The translations under genes were made by a program, and so were the position numbers. From Nematostella vectensis (taxonomy: Eukaryota; Cnidaria; Anthozoa; Actiniaria; Edwardsiidae), in assembly GCF_932526225.1 (NCBI RefSeq), contig NC_064041.1, positions 4,089,046 to 4,153,045 on the forward strand: a stretch of 64,000 nt of DNA. The letters run 5' to 3'. This document shows, in pieces, positions 1 to 10,845 of this stretch. The notes below the pieces were generated by a model. It saw only the letters and a list, made by a program, of their open reading frames with translations, did no database searches and was not told where the DNA came from. Position 1 is the stretch's first letter. Each line of letters begins with the position of its first letter.

Positions 1-1
1 G

Positions 2-1376
2 TCATTGCTCGAATGTCCAGAATGTTTTAATAAATTTTCACATAAAGCTGAAGTAGCAAGGGGTTCTCCTTTGAATCTGGCATTAATCGGACACTGGGAT
101 GGCTGGCAGCCATTCAAGTGGCAGTACAAGTGGCAGAAGTTGTGGTTCTCTTGAAGTTTCCATATTAAATATGTTCAAGACAGATAGATCACATATTGAT
201 GAAGTATATGTTATTGGTTTTGTACCGTGTACAACTGTGCCAAAAGGTATACCAGAGGCTTATGATCCATTTATACAGCCACTCATTAATGACCTCTGTG
301 ATGGCTTCATACATGGCTTTGAAGTTCCTTATCCTTCAAATGCTATTACTGTTCCTGATTATGAAGCACATGAAATTGAAACAGTGCGTGTTATGTTACT
401 GTGCTGGGCTGCAGATCACCCAGGACAATGTGAGTTTGGAAAGTACTTGAACCAGGGGAAATGTGCTTGTAGGAGATGTAAGATGGTAGGACAGCAAAGT
501 CTTCAATCAACTCACTATTATTATGGTGATAATCGTTTTCATGCTCGGCATCCATGGGAGAAGAGAGATGTGACAGCAGAGGAGAGTACCTTTTATGATC
601 TAGACAATGAAAACCGAGTAAGTGTACGAAAGAAACTATCATCACAGGAAGGATTTACTGGAACTCCAATATTTCATCAATATTTGTATCCCCTCTATAA
701 GTTTGACTGTTTATACCACATGGTTTATGACATTTTCCATACTCTGCCTTTGAATATATGCAAAAACCAACTTTCAAGACTGTTACAGCTAGAGTTATTA
801 GATGCTGTATATGTAGATGAGCAAATTGCACAATTTCCTTGGAACACAGAATTTAAACAAGGACGTATTCCTACTTCAATTGGCAAAGAACACAAAGGCC
901 TTGGACACTGGAAAGCAGAATCTTTTCAGAAATTTTTCTTTCCAATGCTAGGATGCATTGTAGAGGATAAGATTCCAGACCCTAAAGAACTTGAAATCAT
1001 AAGTTTAGTTTCCTACCTAACTGAACTGCACTTCTATAGTGGGAGGAATGGCTGGACGGATAGCATGATACAGCTACATGAGAGACTTGCACAAACACTG
1101 ATAATAAGAATTGAGGAGACACAAGGACTTGAAATGTGCACAATATCGGTACACAATTTGACACATGCACATGAAGACCTGATAAACTTTGCAGCATCAG
1201 ACAACTATTGGTGCGCTGTGTTTGAAAGAGCTGTAAAGAAATATGTAGGGCGCTCCCACAACTGTAAAGGATTAGAAATGACATTTGCTAAAGCAGAATG
1301 TAGAAGAGAAAGCTTGAAAAGTTTGGAACAAGCACATGGTGATCTCCCCATTGAAGAAAAGGATGATAAGATTGAG
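2..1376 (+). pseudogene. Transposase_21-like transposase, exon 1 (5' partial)
   Basis: The reading frame is open from the left window edge, so the gene starts outside. It opens with a CPEC zinco-finger-like remnant, then GHWDGWQPF, then after a frame change near 110-140 continues through EVSILNMFKTDR, GFVPCTTVP, ADHPGQCEF and a CACRRC cysteine cluster. These follow the order seen in Transposase_21 proteins of CACTA/EnSpm-like transposons, which cut and rejoin DNA in the nucleus. A 12-bp near-duplication (CAAGTGGCAG at 116 and 128) lies at the frame break. The exon ends at a GTATGT donor at 1377 with phase 0, matching the next exon. I call it a pseudogene because of the frame break. A sequencing error there would restore it. 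Confidence 0.6.
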
Positions 1377-1728
1377 GTATGTACTGTGTCATCAATGTAA
1401 ATCTTTTTAGTCGCAGGACATTCCATTATTTGAAGTAATAATAAAAGTAAACAAATATGGACTGAATATATATAATCATTCATTTATTTGCATATTGATT
1501 GATTAACATCTAGAGCTGTTTATAGTCTTATAAATACCAGAATGCTTTGTTTATCACATTTTATGTCAAATTATATTCTTTTGAAGTTTTTACAATGTAA
1601 ATAAAATTTAAAAGAATAAATTTGGCATCAAGTGCAAAAACCACAGCACTTTGGGATTTATCAAAAGGCTCTATACATGTAATCTGTTTAATGGTTAGTA
1701 CATAAAAATGTACATTTTTTTTAATCAG

Positions 1729-2556
1729 GGCATTGTCAAGTCTGAGGATGAGGCTAGGAAAATCTGTACAGCCAGTAAATGTGAAGGATTGCTAATAGGC
1801 TCAAGAAAACCTCAATTGCAAGTAATTGAGTTAACAGACAATGAATGTTCTAGAATCAATTCCATTTTATCACTCCCACAGTCTGTTCAATCGGCATCTA
1901 GAATTGCATCTACTTCAGGGAAATGTTTTTTAAGTAATGTTGGATTTAATGGCTTGGTCTTATCAAGTAATGACAATATTATTGCTTCGTTGGAGGATGG
2001 TGAATGTATTGTCCAGATAAAGCGGTTCTTGTTGATAAGATATGGACTAGACAATAATCACAGTGTATTGATTGAAGGTTTTATAAAGCCTTTTAACAAA
2101 TCCTCTGAAGGAGAAATTGATGTTAATGTATGGAGTGGCTTTCCTAAAGTCAAATTACAACCCAATGATAATTCAGTCATCTTTTCACATCAAAGTGTAC
2201 AGAGAAAGGTGATGTTGTACAAGCATGCTCAGACAAACATTCAAACTGTTGTGGATTATGATAGACAGTTAAAAGATGTTCCAAGGCTCTTGGTCCCTGT
2301 GTATCCAGAAAAAGATGACATGTTGTTCATTCAAGGCGAAAAGCAAGGGGATATTTGGTACAGAAGAGTGTCAAGTGTTGATTTGTCTAACAAGGCAGTT
2401 GAGGTGTATTTCTATGTGGAGAAACAACAACATCCCAATAGATTTGTAAGAGAAAGCTTTTCCAGGCAAGCAAGAAACACTGTGGTCTTTGATTCCATAA
2501 TCGGTATTGCAAATGGTCACTGGATAAGTGGAAACATTTGGCAAAAGTCAGTATAA
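1729..2556 (+). CDS. Transposase_21-like gene, 3' terminal exon
   Basis: This 275-codon exon begins after a pyrimidine-rich TTTTTTTTAATCAG acceptor (AG at 1727-1728) and keeps phase 0 with the exon ending at 1376, implying a 352-bp intron. I see no DNA-binding or catalytic signature of its own. In related transposase genes the part after the catalytic region is a poorly conserved C-terminal extension, which fits. The text is low in stop-like decay and uses balanced codons, so it probably was translated until recently. The gene ends about 160 bp before the minisatellite. The assignment to the same gene rests on splice phase and order, not on a recognised domain. Confidence 0.5.
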   Translation, partial: GIVKSEDEARKICTASKCEGLLIGSRKPQLQVIELTDNECSRINSILSLPQSVQSASRIASTSGKCFLSNVGFNGLVLSSNDNIIASLEDGECIVQIKRFLLIRYGLDNNHSVLIEGFIKPFNKSSEGEIDVNVWSGFPKVKLQPNDNSVIFSHQSVQRKVMLYKHAQTNIQTVVDYDRQLKDVPRLLVPVYPEKDDMLFIQGEKQGDIWYRRVSSVDLSNKAVEVYFYVEKQQHPNRFVRESFSRQARNTVVFDSIIGIANGHWISGNIWQKSV

Positions 2557-2721
2557 AATTCATCTTGGAATGTGTGCTGCACAGCTGAGCACAAAATGTA
2601 CATTTTACTGTAAGCGATCAATCTTATCATATTTAATTTTAATATAGACTTGAACAGCAATCTTACTTGGTTAATTAGTAATAATTGTATTACTTATTTT
2701 CAATGCAGAAAATATACACAC

Positions 2722-3984
2722 ATGTATTTGATTCCCTGTTTTGGGTATTTATTGTGTATGAATTCACATCCATTTCCCAGTACAGGGATTTTATTGGGAA
2801 AATACATGTATTTGATTCCCAGTTTTGGGTATTTATTGTGTATGAATTCACATGCATTTCCCAGTAGTGGGATTTTATTGGGAAAATACATGTATTTGAT
2901 TCCCAGTTTTGGGTATTTATTGTGTATGAATTCACATCCATTTCCCAGTAGTGGGATTTTATTGGGAAAATACATAAATTTGATTCCCAGTTTTGGGTAT
3001 TTATTGTGTATGAATTCACATCCATTTCCCAGTACAGGGATTTTATTGGGAAAATACATGTATTTGATACCCAGTTTTGGGTATTTATTGTGTATGAATT
3101 CACATCCATTTCCCAGTAGTGGGATTTTATTGGGAAAATACATGTATTTGATTCCCAGTTTTGGGTATTTATTGTGTATGAATTCACATCCATTTCCCAG
3201 TAGTGGGATTTTATTGGGAAAATACATGTATTTGATTCCCAGTTTTGGGTATTTATTGTGTATAAATTCACATCCATTTCCCAGTACAGGGATTTTATTG
3301 GGAAAATACATGTATTTGATACCCAGTTTTGGGTATTTATTGTGTATGAATTCACATCCATTTCCCAGTAGTGGGATTTTATTGGGAAAATACATGTATT
3401 TGATTCCCAGTTTTGGGTATTTATTGTGTATGAATTCACATCCATTTCCCAATAGTGGGATTTTATTGGGAAAATACATGTATTTGATTCCCAGTTTTGG
3501 GTATTTATTGTGTATGAATTCACATCCATTTCCCAGTAGTGGGATTTTATTGGGAAAATACATGTATTTGATTCCCAGTTTTGGGTATTTATTGTGTATG
3601 AATTCACATCCATTTCCCAGTAGTAGGATTTTATTGGGAAAATACATGTATTTGATTCCCAGTTTTGGGTATTTATTGTGTACGAATTCACATCCATTTC
3701 CCAGTACAGGGATTTTATTGGGAAAATACATGTATTTGATTCCCAGTTTTGGGTATTTATTGTGTACGAATTCACATCCATTTCCCAGTAGTGGGATTTT
3801 ATTGGGAAAATACATCTATTTGATTCCCAGTTTTGGGTATTTATTGTGTATGAATTCACATCCATTTACCAGTAGTGGGATTTTATTGGGAAAATACATG
3901 TATTTGATTTCCAGTTTTGGGTATTTATTGTGTATGAATTCACATCCATTTCCCAGTAATGGGATTTTATTGGGAATAAATCCC
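2722..3984 (+). repeat. 84-bp minisatellite, about 15 copies
   Basis: EcoRI-type GAATTC sites recur exactly every 84 bp (2760, 2844 and so on) through about 15 units. Each unit has several short palindromes: AAATACATGTATTT, CCCAGTAGTGGG (or CCCAGTACAGGG) and CCCAGTTTTGGG. Because 84 is a multiple of three and the unit lacks stops in several frames, long open frames run through it on both strands. These are a consequence of the repeat and not evidence of protein. The TACAGGG variant marks units 1, 4, 7 and 12, giving a partial three-unit higher-order period. Degenerate TTGGGAAA/TTTCCCAA motifs continue to about 4130. Confidence 0.95.
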
Positions 3985-4645
3985 ATCTTATTCCATTAAA
4001 GTGAATTTTTTGTGAAAGGAAGTTTTGGCTTAGATTGGAACTCAATAATTTCCCAATTCTTGTTTCAGTTTTCCCCATTTTTTCACATTATTGGGAAATT
4101 TTCCCAACTATAACCCAAAATGTTAGAATTGGGAAATCATATTTTTTTCCTGTGCGGTAGCGTCGTTCGAGTACAGTATCTTACTGCAGTTTTTATAATT
4201 CTATTGGAAAGATTGCGACAGCTCGAATTAAGCTTGGAATTCTGCTTGCATAGGGGCGAGGGGCCATTTTTGGAATTCTCGTTGAATGGGAGGTTGGTTT
4301 TGGTGCAGAGGCTAAATTTTGAGTTTGAGTAGACGCTTTTAAGGCAAAAACATTACATGAATTAGCGCGACTCAGCTGCACGCCTACGCTAAGTAGTAAA
4401 TTGCGCGCAAATCTTGTAGTCATTTTTCAGAATTTCAAATTTTCATTTTTTTTCTGAAGCGCCCATTTATTTTTCCCGAGAAATATTCTGCCAATGATAA
4501 ACTAATTCCTCCTGGTGTAGAAATTAAAGCGAAAGTTATCCAAACATTCCTTAAAGTAAGGAAGCGTTAGTGACCACGAGAATAGAAGAACGGTTGTAAT
4601 TTACGCCGTGACGTTGACGTATGATTTTTGTACGTGTTTTCGCAG
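3985..4645. other. Non-coding spacer after the minisatellite
   Basis: Decayed minisatellite-like TTCCCAA motifs extend to about 4130. The rest is AT-rich and I see no conserved reading frame. The right end is the intron side of the acceptor TGTTTTCGCAG at 4635-4645. Confidence 0.6.
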
Positions 4646-5576
4646 GGATGCCGGTACTTGTCTGCAGCTACGCACACCATCTCAGCCAAACTTGCGCTAG
4701 TTACGAACGGTATTGCGTTTGCTATGAGGCAGCTTACTGCAGGAACCGGTGCCTTTGCCCCGATACTATCAACTGATTTGGAAGAATTCCGACAGTTCTT
4801 GGTGATGTCTGAAGTTGATGTGAGAGAGGGTGAAGATGTAGAAGATCAGCCAGACGATGGCGACGATACTGACGAGCCTGAGTCTTCTGCTAGTTCGACA
4901 AATGTAGCGCTTGAAGCGCTTAGTTCTCTTTATAACGGGGCCAACGCCACCTGTTTCTCCTGATGCACCCACTGCGTCAGTGTGGAGATGGAGTCTTCCA
5001 CCAACACTCAGCCAGGGAACCTTCAACGGGCGTAATGGCAGTAATGTTTGTAGTGTCATTGCGCTCTGTTTAGGTTATGCCCTTCAAGAAGGACTTCTCT
5101 TACCGCCCGACGTCAATACATCGTTATCTGAAACCTTCCTGGGACGCCTTTGTAGTTGCATCGAGCTGGGCAAAAGGATCTACGACTTATTCAGGCAAAG
5201 CCTTCCATGCTGTCGCCTGTCCATTTAGGAAGCCGCCAATATCACAGTTTCGTGGATAAGTAGCAATGTCGGACAGCATCTGCCAGTTAGATTAGCCGAC
5301 TTGCACGAACCATCAACAGTGACTTATCAGTTAAAGCGAGCCTTTTCGGGTGGAGGATTCAGTGCTTGCCTGATGGCTGACGAGAAGTCTTCTCTGTTTC
5401 ATGCATGTGATGACCTGGTTATCGACATTGACATCCACAGTCACGGACCCAAAAAAGGAGCAGTAATAACAGCAGGACATGCCAGAGCCATTCCTGAACT
5501 GTGCTTGACAGTTTGGCAGGGGGAGGGCTTTTCTCCAAACTCCTTTGGAAATTTGGTTTACGTAGAATTTGCATAA
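4646..5576 (+). pseudogene. Broken gene of unknown function, possibly cysteine-peptidase-like
   Basis: An exon starts after TTTTCGCAG and encodes a helical stretch, then an acidic linker (GEDVEDQPDDGDDTDEP). A frame change near 4935-4960 leads into LSQGTFNGRNGSNVCSVIAL, a Ser/Asn/Cys-rich turn followed by hydrophobics as around the nucleophile of papain-fold peptidases. An in-frame TAG at 5226-5228 breaks the frame, after which it continues (LADLHEPSTV) to DIDIHSHGPKKGA, where an Asp-x-His could be the second catalytic part. I remember similar reading frames as multicopy and uncharacterised in cnidarians but cannot name the family. The function is inference. The two lesions are directly visible. 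Confidence 0.5.
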
Positions 5577-6737
5577 ACGGTTTCCTTTAAAATTTGCAGC
5601 CCACCTACTGAGATTTCTGCAGGATCTTTCTTTTTCTCCCTGCAATGTTACAGGGGCATTCCAATTTTACAATGGATTTCCATAAGGGTATTTAATTTTG
5701 ACCCTAGATTCCCACAGAGTTTTGCTAGGAGCCTGGATTTCCACAGATTATTCTCGAATTTTCACAGGATTCACACGACAGATTGTGGTAGAGCAACTTT
5801 GGGCTCCTCGATAGGTGGATTATGATTTGTTTTAATGGAATGGTCCAATTTTCCTTTATCACGTTATTGTCGATTAATAATATCCAGTTGTTATCAGCGA
5901 ACGGAGCTCAGTATTCTGTTTAATACATTGACAATGGTAAACCTACCCGTGCGTACTTGCCAAAGTGACATCGCTATGCGCCTGACTATGATAACATACG
6001 GTACGCGTATCTAAAGCGGTTTTCGTATGAGTGAAAAGATCCGCGACACGGCACGGCACTGTCGCGGCGCAGCACGAAACCTGGCCTGCTGTATTGATAC
6101 GAAGCCTTGTATCTAGTCAGCAGGCCACAGGTTCAGCGCCGCGACCGCGGACAACCAATTAAATCGCATTGTCGCATCTTAAAACTTCTAGTCGTGTTTC
6201 ATTTATTGCCAATACATCTGGCATTTGCCCTTCTATGACAACACGAAGCTCATTATTAGGCATAAATGGATAGTTTGCATTGGGGCTACTTCAAATAATA
6301 GGGCTACTAGTAAACAAGAAATTTAAATTTACTCACATTCTATCATCGAAAATAACAATATCGAGCAGCCATTGTTAGTTTTTGTTTTACTGAAAAACGC
6401 TGACATTTTACCCACTCCTTACCTGTGGAAGCCAATCAGAATGCAGGATTCGTGGTAGAATGTGAGTGGACTTAATACAATTGTTTTATCTTAAGGAACA
6501 AAATATAACCTGACGAAAAGAGTGCCTATAGAAAACCAAATGTTCGTTTTTTTGTATTGCGCGAAAACGTTTCGCAAACATTTCATGGTAGTATAGAAAA
6601 ATAGTATATATATTTATTCCAAGGCCTTATATTAGCTTTAAATTATAGTCATATTTTAGTTATCATAGTTGAAACAAGGCGTAAATCAGAGTATTGAAAA
6701 AAAAATTGTGCGACTGCGTAAGATCAACAATGGACTA
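5577..6737. other. Non-coding stretch between decayed gene and tandem array
   Basis: There are no convincing reading frames. The one notable structure is the GC-rich inverted repeat at 6061-6145, annotated separately. The remainder is AT-rich with poly-A/T runs. Confidence 0.55.
6061..6145. repeat. GC-rich imperfect hairpin
   Basis: The left arm GTCGCGGCGC...CCTGGCCTGCTG (6061-6091) pairs with CAGCAGGCCACAGG...GCGCCGCGAC (6118-6145) around a 26-base AT-richer loop. The loop itself has GATAC/GTATC arms. It stands out from its AT-rich surroundings. It could be a foldback element or a structured transcript. No RNA family was recognised. Confidence 0.7.
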
Positions 6738-7380
6738 CTAGAATATGGGTGTTTTGACTAGCAGCATCCAAAATAGACCCGCTTTGACTAAAAAGAAATT
6801 GAAAAAATCAAAAAAGTGAAAACGGGACTGACTTAGTTATCGCACACTAGAATATGGGTGTTTTGACTAGTAGCATTCAAATAAGACCCCGCTTTGACTA
6901 AAGAACTTGAAAATCAAAAAAGTGAAAACGGGACCGACTTAGTTATTGCACACTAGAATATGGGTGTTTTAACTAGCAGCATTCACAATAGACCCCGCTT
7001 TTACTAAAAAAAAACTAACAAAAAAGTGAAAACGGGACCGACTTAGTTATTGCACATATGGGTGTTTTGACTACAAGCATCCAAAATAGACCCCGCTTTG
7101 ACAAAAAAAAACTTGAAAAATAAAAAAAGTGAAAACGGGACTGACTTAGTTATTGCACACTAGAATATGGATGTTTTAACTAGCAGCATTCAAATAAGAC
7201 CCCGCTTTGACTAAAAAACTTGAAAAATTAAAAAAGTGAAAACGGGACCGACTTAGTTATCGCACACTAGAATATGGGTGTTTTGACTAGCAGCATCCAA
7301 AATAGACCCCGCCTTGACTAAAGAAACCCTCAAAAACAAAAAAATGAAAACAGGACCGACTTAGTTATTTCACACTAGAA
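6738..7380. repeat. ~107-bp tandem repeat, six copies plus a partial
   Basis: The motif CTAGAATATGGGTGTTTT recurs at 6738, 6847, 6953, about 7055 (truncated), 7160 and 7267, with a last partial CTAGAAT at 7375. Each unit also carries AGACCCCGCTTTGACTA, an A-rich tract, then GAAAACGGGACCGACTTAGTT. Unit length varies from about 100 to 109 bp, mostly through A-tract length. The array stops about 30 bp before the terminal inverted repeat of the transposon at 7414. Confidence 0.9.
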
Positions 7381-7413
7381 TGCTGATTCTTCCATTCCTC
7401 ATTCCTGGTTTTA

Positions 7414-7845
7414 GGGGCCGTCCACACTAACACGGATATTTGATACGTTTAGGCCTTACGTCCACACTAACACGCGCGCTGGATCTAGCGAATCCGGATA
7501 CTTTTGAAAACGCTGTCATACTGTATATATATACGCGGTATACTTTGGTCCGTAGTGTGGGCGGTCGAATCCGTATCAAAATGAGAAAACGATGGCGTTT
7601 TCTGGGAGCTATTTTGACAGAAGGGCCCAGAAAATGCATTTCGCTGCACATCTCCTACACATTTGGTCTAGGTGCATAGAAAGATAGAACAATGTTTTGG
7701 GATCATTTTGGGACCTGTTGTCGCATAGCGCCCATAGCGCCATGATGGCCCAACAGCAGTTGGGCCATCATGGCGCTATGGGACCATTTTTGGTACCATG
7801 CCTATGAAACCCAAAATAAAGGGCCATAATAAGAGAATCACTGAA
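7414..7845 (+). repeat. Left terminal inverted arm of the 7414-12317 transposon
   Basis: The outer 18 bases and the inner part (about 7640-7845, including CTCCTACACATTTGGTCTAG and GGTACCATGCCTATGA) pair with the right arm. The middle (about 7440-7640) has little counterpart on the right, so the arms are unequal. A second CGTCCACACTAACACG copy at about 7459 repeats the terminal motif. Confidence 0.8.
7731..7782. repeat. Perfect 24-bp hairpin with 4-base loop
   Basis: CCCATAGCGCCATGATGG continuing to CCCAAC pairs perfectly with its complement across the loop AGCA. Only half of this exists in the right arm of the same element (about 12136-12160), so the palindrome is specific to the left arm. 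It could extrude as a cruciform or form a small-RNA-like stem if transcribed. Confidence 0.9.
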
Positions 7846-8181
7846 ACTCGTTATTTCCCTCTGGAAAATAATGATATGGGCCTTATAGTTTATAAACATA
7901 CTGATTTAGTTATCTCCATCTTATCAAAATGTCAAGCATCACTTTCTGTGTTGCTATGGCAACCGCTGTATATGTTATTGATCTCTTTTGTAGTATAATA
8001 ATATTAAGAGTAATGGGTACTAAAACTACACACAAACAAATAAGTTCTTGTTTTCTTTCAAAATAAAAACGGATAAGGTTATTATTATATATTGTACATG
8101 TTCTATTGTCAACAGACCGATGAAGTTTCATAGCTGTATGGTCCCTTAAAGACCATTTTAACCTCCACCCTTTTTTAGCAG

Positions 8182-10845
8182 GCGTTAAGAAACGCCATAT
8201 AATGGAAATGGACATGAACTCACTCTTGAGCCTATTCAAGGAAACGTTAGAGAAATTAGGCTGTGAGACTGCTCAAAGCTATAAAGCTGAGCGACTGAAG
8301 CAAAGAATCATTAAGTTCTTTGGCGACATAATTGCCTTTTTAAAACAACCTAACCCCTCTAAACCTGAACTTGTCTGTTCTAGCCTGCTTTCACTTCAAG
8401 ATGCAATTAATCGCGCCGCAGTCGAGCCAAACAAGACCTCTACAACTGAGAATCCTATCGAGCGACAGTCATTTCTAGTGAAGAATCGTCCATACTTTAC
8501 CATGCTGCGCAAATCTTACGACAAAGAATTAAAGAAGAAAGCAGTAGTATCACTATACAACCAGTCCGCTTAGAGGACTAAAATGTAGAAAAGATGAAAT
8601 CTGCAACTCCCTCGGCCATTTTCAAGTTCTTGTGTCTGATTGTTTCTAATCCAAAGAAGATTGACGAATCTTGTCCTAAGCCAGCAAGTGCAGCTGACGA
8701 GCGCCATATCTTGTCTATAGCACAAGATATGATCCATGCCACATCCCATGGGCGAATCAAAACCCCAAAACACGTGGGGCTGGCAATGACTGTCTGTCAT
8801 TTGACTGGGTCGGAGCAGCTTATCACGATGTTAAACCGCCTTGGGCACTGCTGCTCATATGGCGAGGTTGAGGTAGTCGATACAAGTTTGGCACTTGAAG
8901 TTCTAGGAAAATCAGAGACTTTAGGTTTCGTGATTCCATCAAATATCATCCCTGGGAGTTTTGTACAAATGGCGGCCGACAACAATGATATTAATGAAAA
9001 AAACTTTTGATGGTAAGAAAACAACCCATGCTACTTCCATTGTTGCTTATCAACGAAGGCAGTTCGATCCGATGCCCAAGCCTGTTGTGTATTCAACTCA
9101 CATTGGAAAGCCAAAGTGTCTCGACAAACTCGCACCTCCATTCTCGAGTTTGGTTCGCATGGAAGACGACCAGCTGTCACGCAGTTTCAAGATAAAGTTC
9201 GGGAAGAATGGTTCAGCCCCCTGAGTGATGGCAACAGAGATAAAGCAATGATAAAGGATCTTGGATGGTTTCTGACCCGTCTATGCACCAATAAGCTCTT
9301 CAACATCGAGAACTCTTCAAATGGAGCGCAACAGGTTCTTCCAAGCTGGACAGGGTTTAACCGCAAGATAGCCACAGCTTCTCCTCTCATTACCACTGTT
9401 GGCTACTGTCCACTTATAAATAGCTCACCAATAGAATACAGCACCATCTACTCCTTGATGAAGAACAGCCAGAAAGTCATGGGAGCTCTCGGGCAAACGC
9501 ACTGTCATAACCTTTGACCTAGCTATCTATGTGAAGCTTGCTTAGTTACTCCTCGAGTATCATGTGCACTAAGCTAATTTTCTATATTTGTACATAGCTT
9601 GTATGCTCTGTATATGCATTTCAGTATGACGTCATTCTAATACTAGCTCAGTCTTTCTTTGAAACCTGAAAAACAAAAAACAGGTTTAATCTCAGGCATT
9701 GCTAGGGTAAGCACTGAGCAATTCGCCTTGTACATGAATATCTCTCACAATTAGCTGTTATGTCAAAATCGTATTCAGTGTAAGATTCTTTAATAGCTTT
9801 TGTTGCTTGTTAAACGAAACTTCGTATGCCTCTTTAAAGGCCAAAGAAATAGTGGCGAAGACCTGACGAGTGCCAGAATATGATCATCCGGATGGGAGGG
9901 TTTCACATAGCCCTTAACTTCATCGCAGCTATCGGAAAGATGTTTCAAGATAGTGGCATAGAGGATCTTTTGATAGAATCTGGCGTGTTTGGAAGCAGCA
10001 CAGCATCTAGTCTACTCAAGGGGAAGTGCTATAATAGAGGAGTTCGCGCCCACAAACTTCACTTGGAGGCCTTGCTTAGGCTGCAATGGAGAGCCTTCGG
10101 TGAGTGGATTTCAGTCGAAGAGCATGCGGGCGCTATTGGCGAGGATGAGCTTGTCACCATCATCCAGGCATGCAGACAGTCCTCATAAACTATTCCAGGT
10201 TAGTTGCACATTTTAGCAATAATGACAACTTTATTACTTCTCATTACAGATGGATACCTGTACACTTAGCTGACATGTATCTTCTTCAACAAACGGCCCC
10301 TGAAGTTCACACCGAATTTGTCAAGGTCAATCATCCTGTAGCGAGATCCAATGCACCCTTCAGCCAAGTATGGGAGGATATGGCGCTGGAACAAAGCGTT
10401 AATCGTTACAGCAAGACAGAAGGCAGTATCGTTGGTCTAACACAGAATGCATCTGCCTTGGATAGGTTAGAAATAATAAAGTCATACATGTTTAAGTGGT
10501 TGTGTAGAAGTATTGACAATATCTTTTACCTTGGATAGGTGGTTTCTAACCAGTCATGAGAGAGCTGCAATAACAGCGGCCACAAGAAAGGTGTGTGATC
10601 TGGATAACCCCACCACTTCTCATTCACACAAAGAGTCAGGGAAAATAAGGGTACAGAGGGACGAGTCTGATGTGCAGAAACTGCTCTCCGTTATAAACGA
10701 CACAATTGCAGACCCATTCGATCTGAAAGAAGCATCTCCCCAGGATCCGACAGCTCTGCGAAACATAGCGACTGGCGTAGTGATGCCACAGCCGCATGCA
10801 GATCGCCCCCTCAAGTGTGTTGACATCGGCGCAGAGGAGTTGTAG
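8182..10845 (+). pseudogene. Transposase of the Academ-like element, upstream exons (broken)
   Basis: Coding text starts after a CCCTTTTTTAGCAG acceptor (AG at 8180-8181). Three frames must be followed. MEMDMNSLLSLFKETLEKLG runs to a stop at 8573. A second block from 8594 leads to GHCCSYGEVEVVDTSLALE and DNNDINE, then changes frame near 8995 to DGKKTTHATSIVAYQRR and again near 9120-9200. VITFDLAIYVK at about 9508 is in a further frame. After a 330-bp gap (intron or insertion) comes MIIRMGGFHIALNF (9880) and ESGVFGSS...KGKCYNRGVRAHKL. FDLAIY and GGFH are where catalytic acids and metal ligands would lie in a DDE-type enzyme, but I cannot assign residues. The gene is not translatable as one protein. 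Confidence 0.65.
10466..10538 (+). other. 73-bp intron bounded by a direct repeat
   Basis: CCTTGGATAGGT occurs at 10456-10467 and again at 10529-10540. A GT at 10466 and an AG at 10537-10538, both inside the repeats, define a 73-bp intron. Its removal restores the frame between the exon reading SKTEGSIVGLTQNASALDR and the one reading WFLTSHERAAITAATRK. The 73-bp length exactly accounts for the change of frame. Confidence 0.7.

Noticed and set aside
2690-3865. Open frames of 391 and 371 codons on the minus strand and 449 on the plus strand
   Set aside because: They are produced by an 84-bp tandem repeat with no stop in those frames. The repeated peptide has no independent support as a protein.
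6738-7380. Regular repeats that could suggest a CRISPR array
   Set aside because: Units are ~107 bp, contiguous and degenerate, without constant repeats separated by unique spacers, and the context is eukaryotic.
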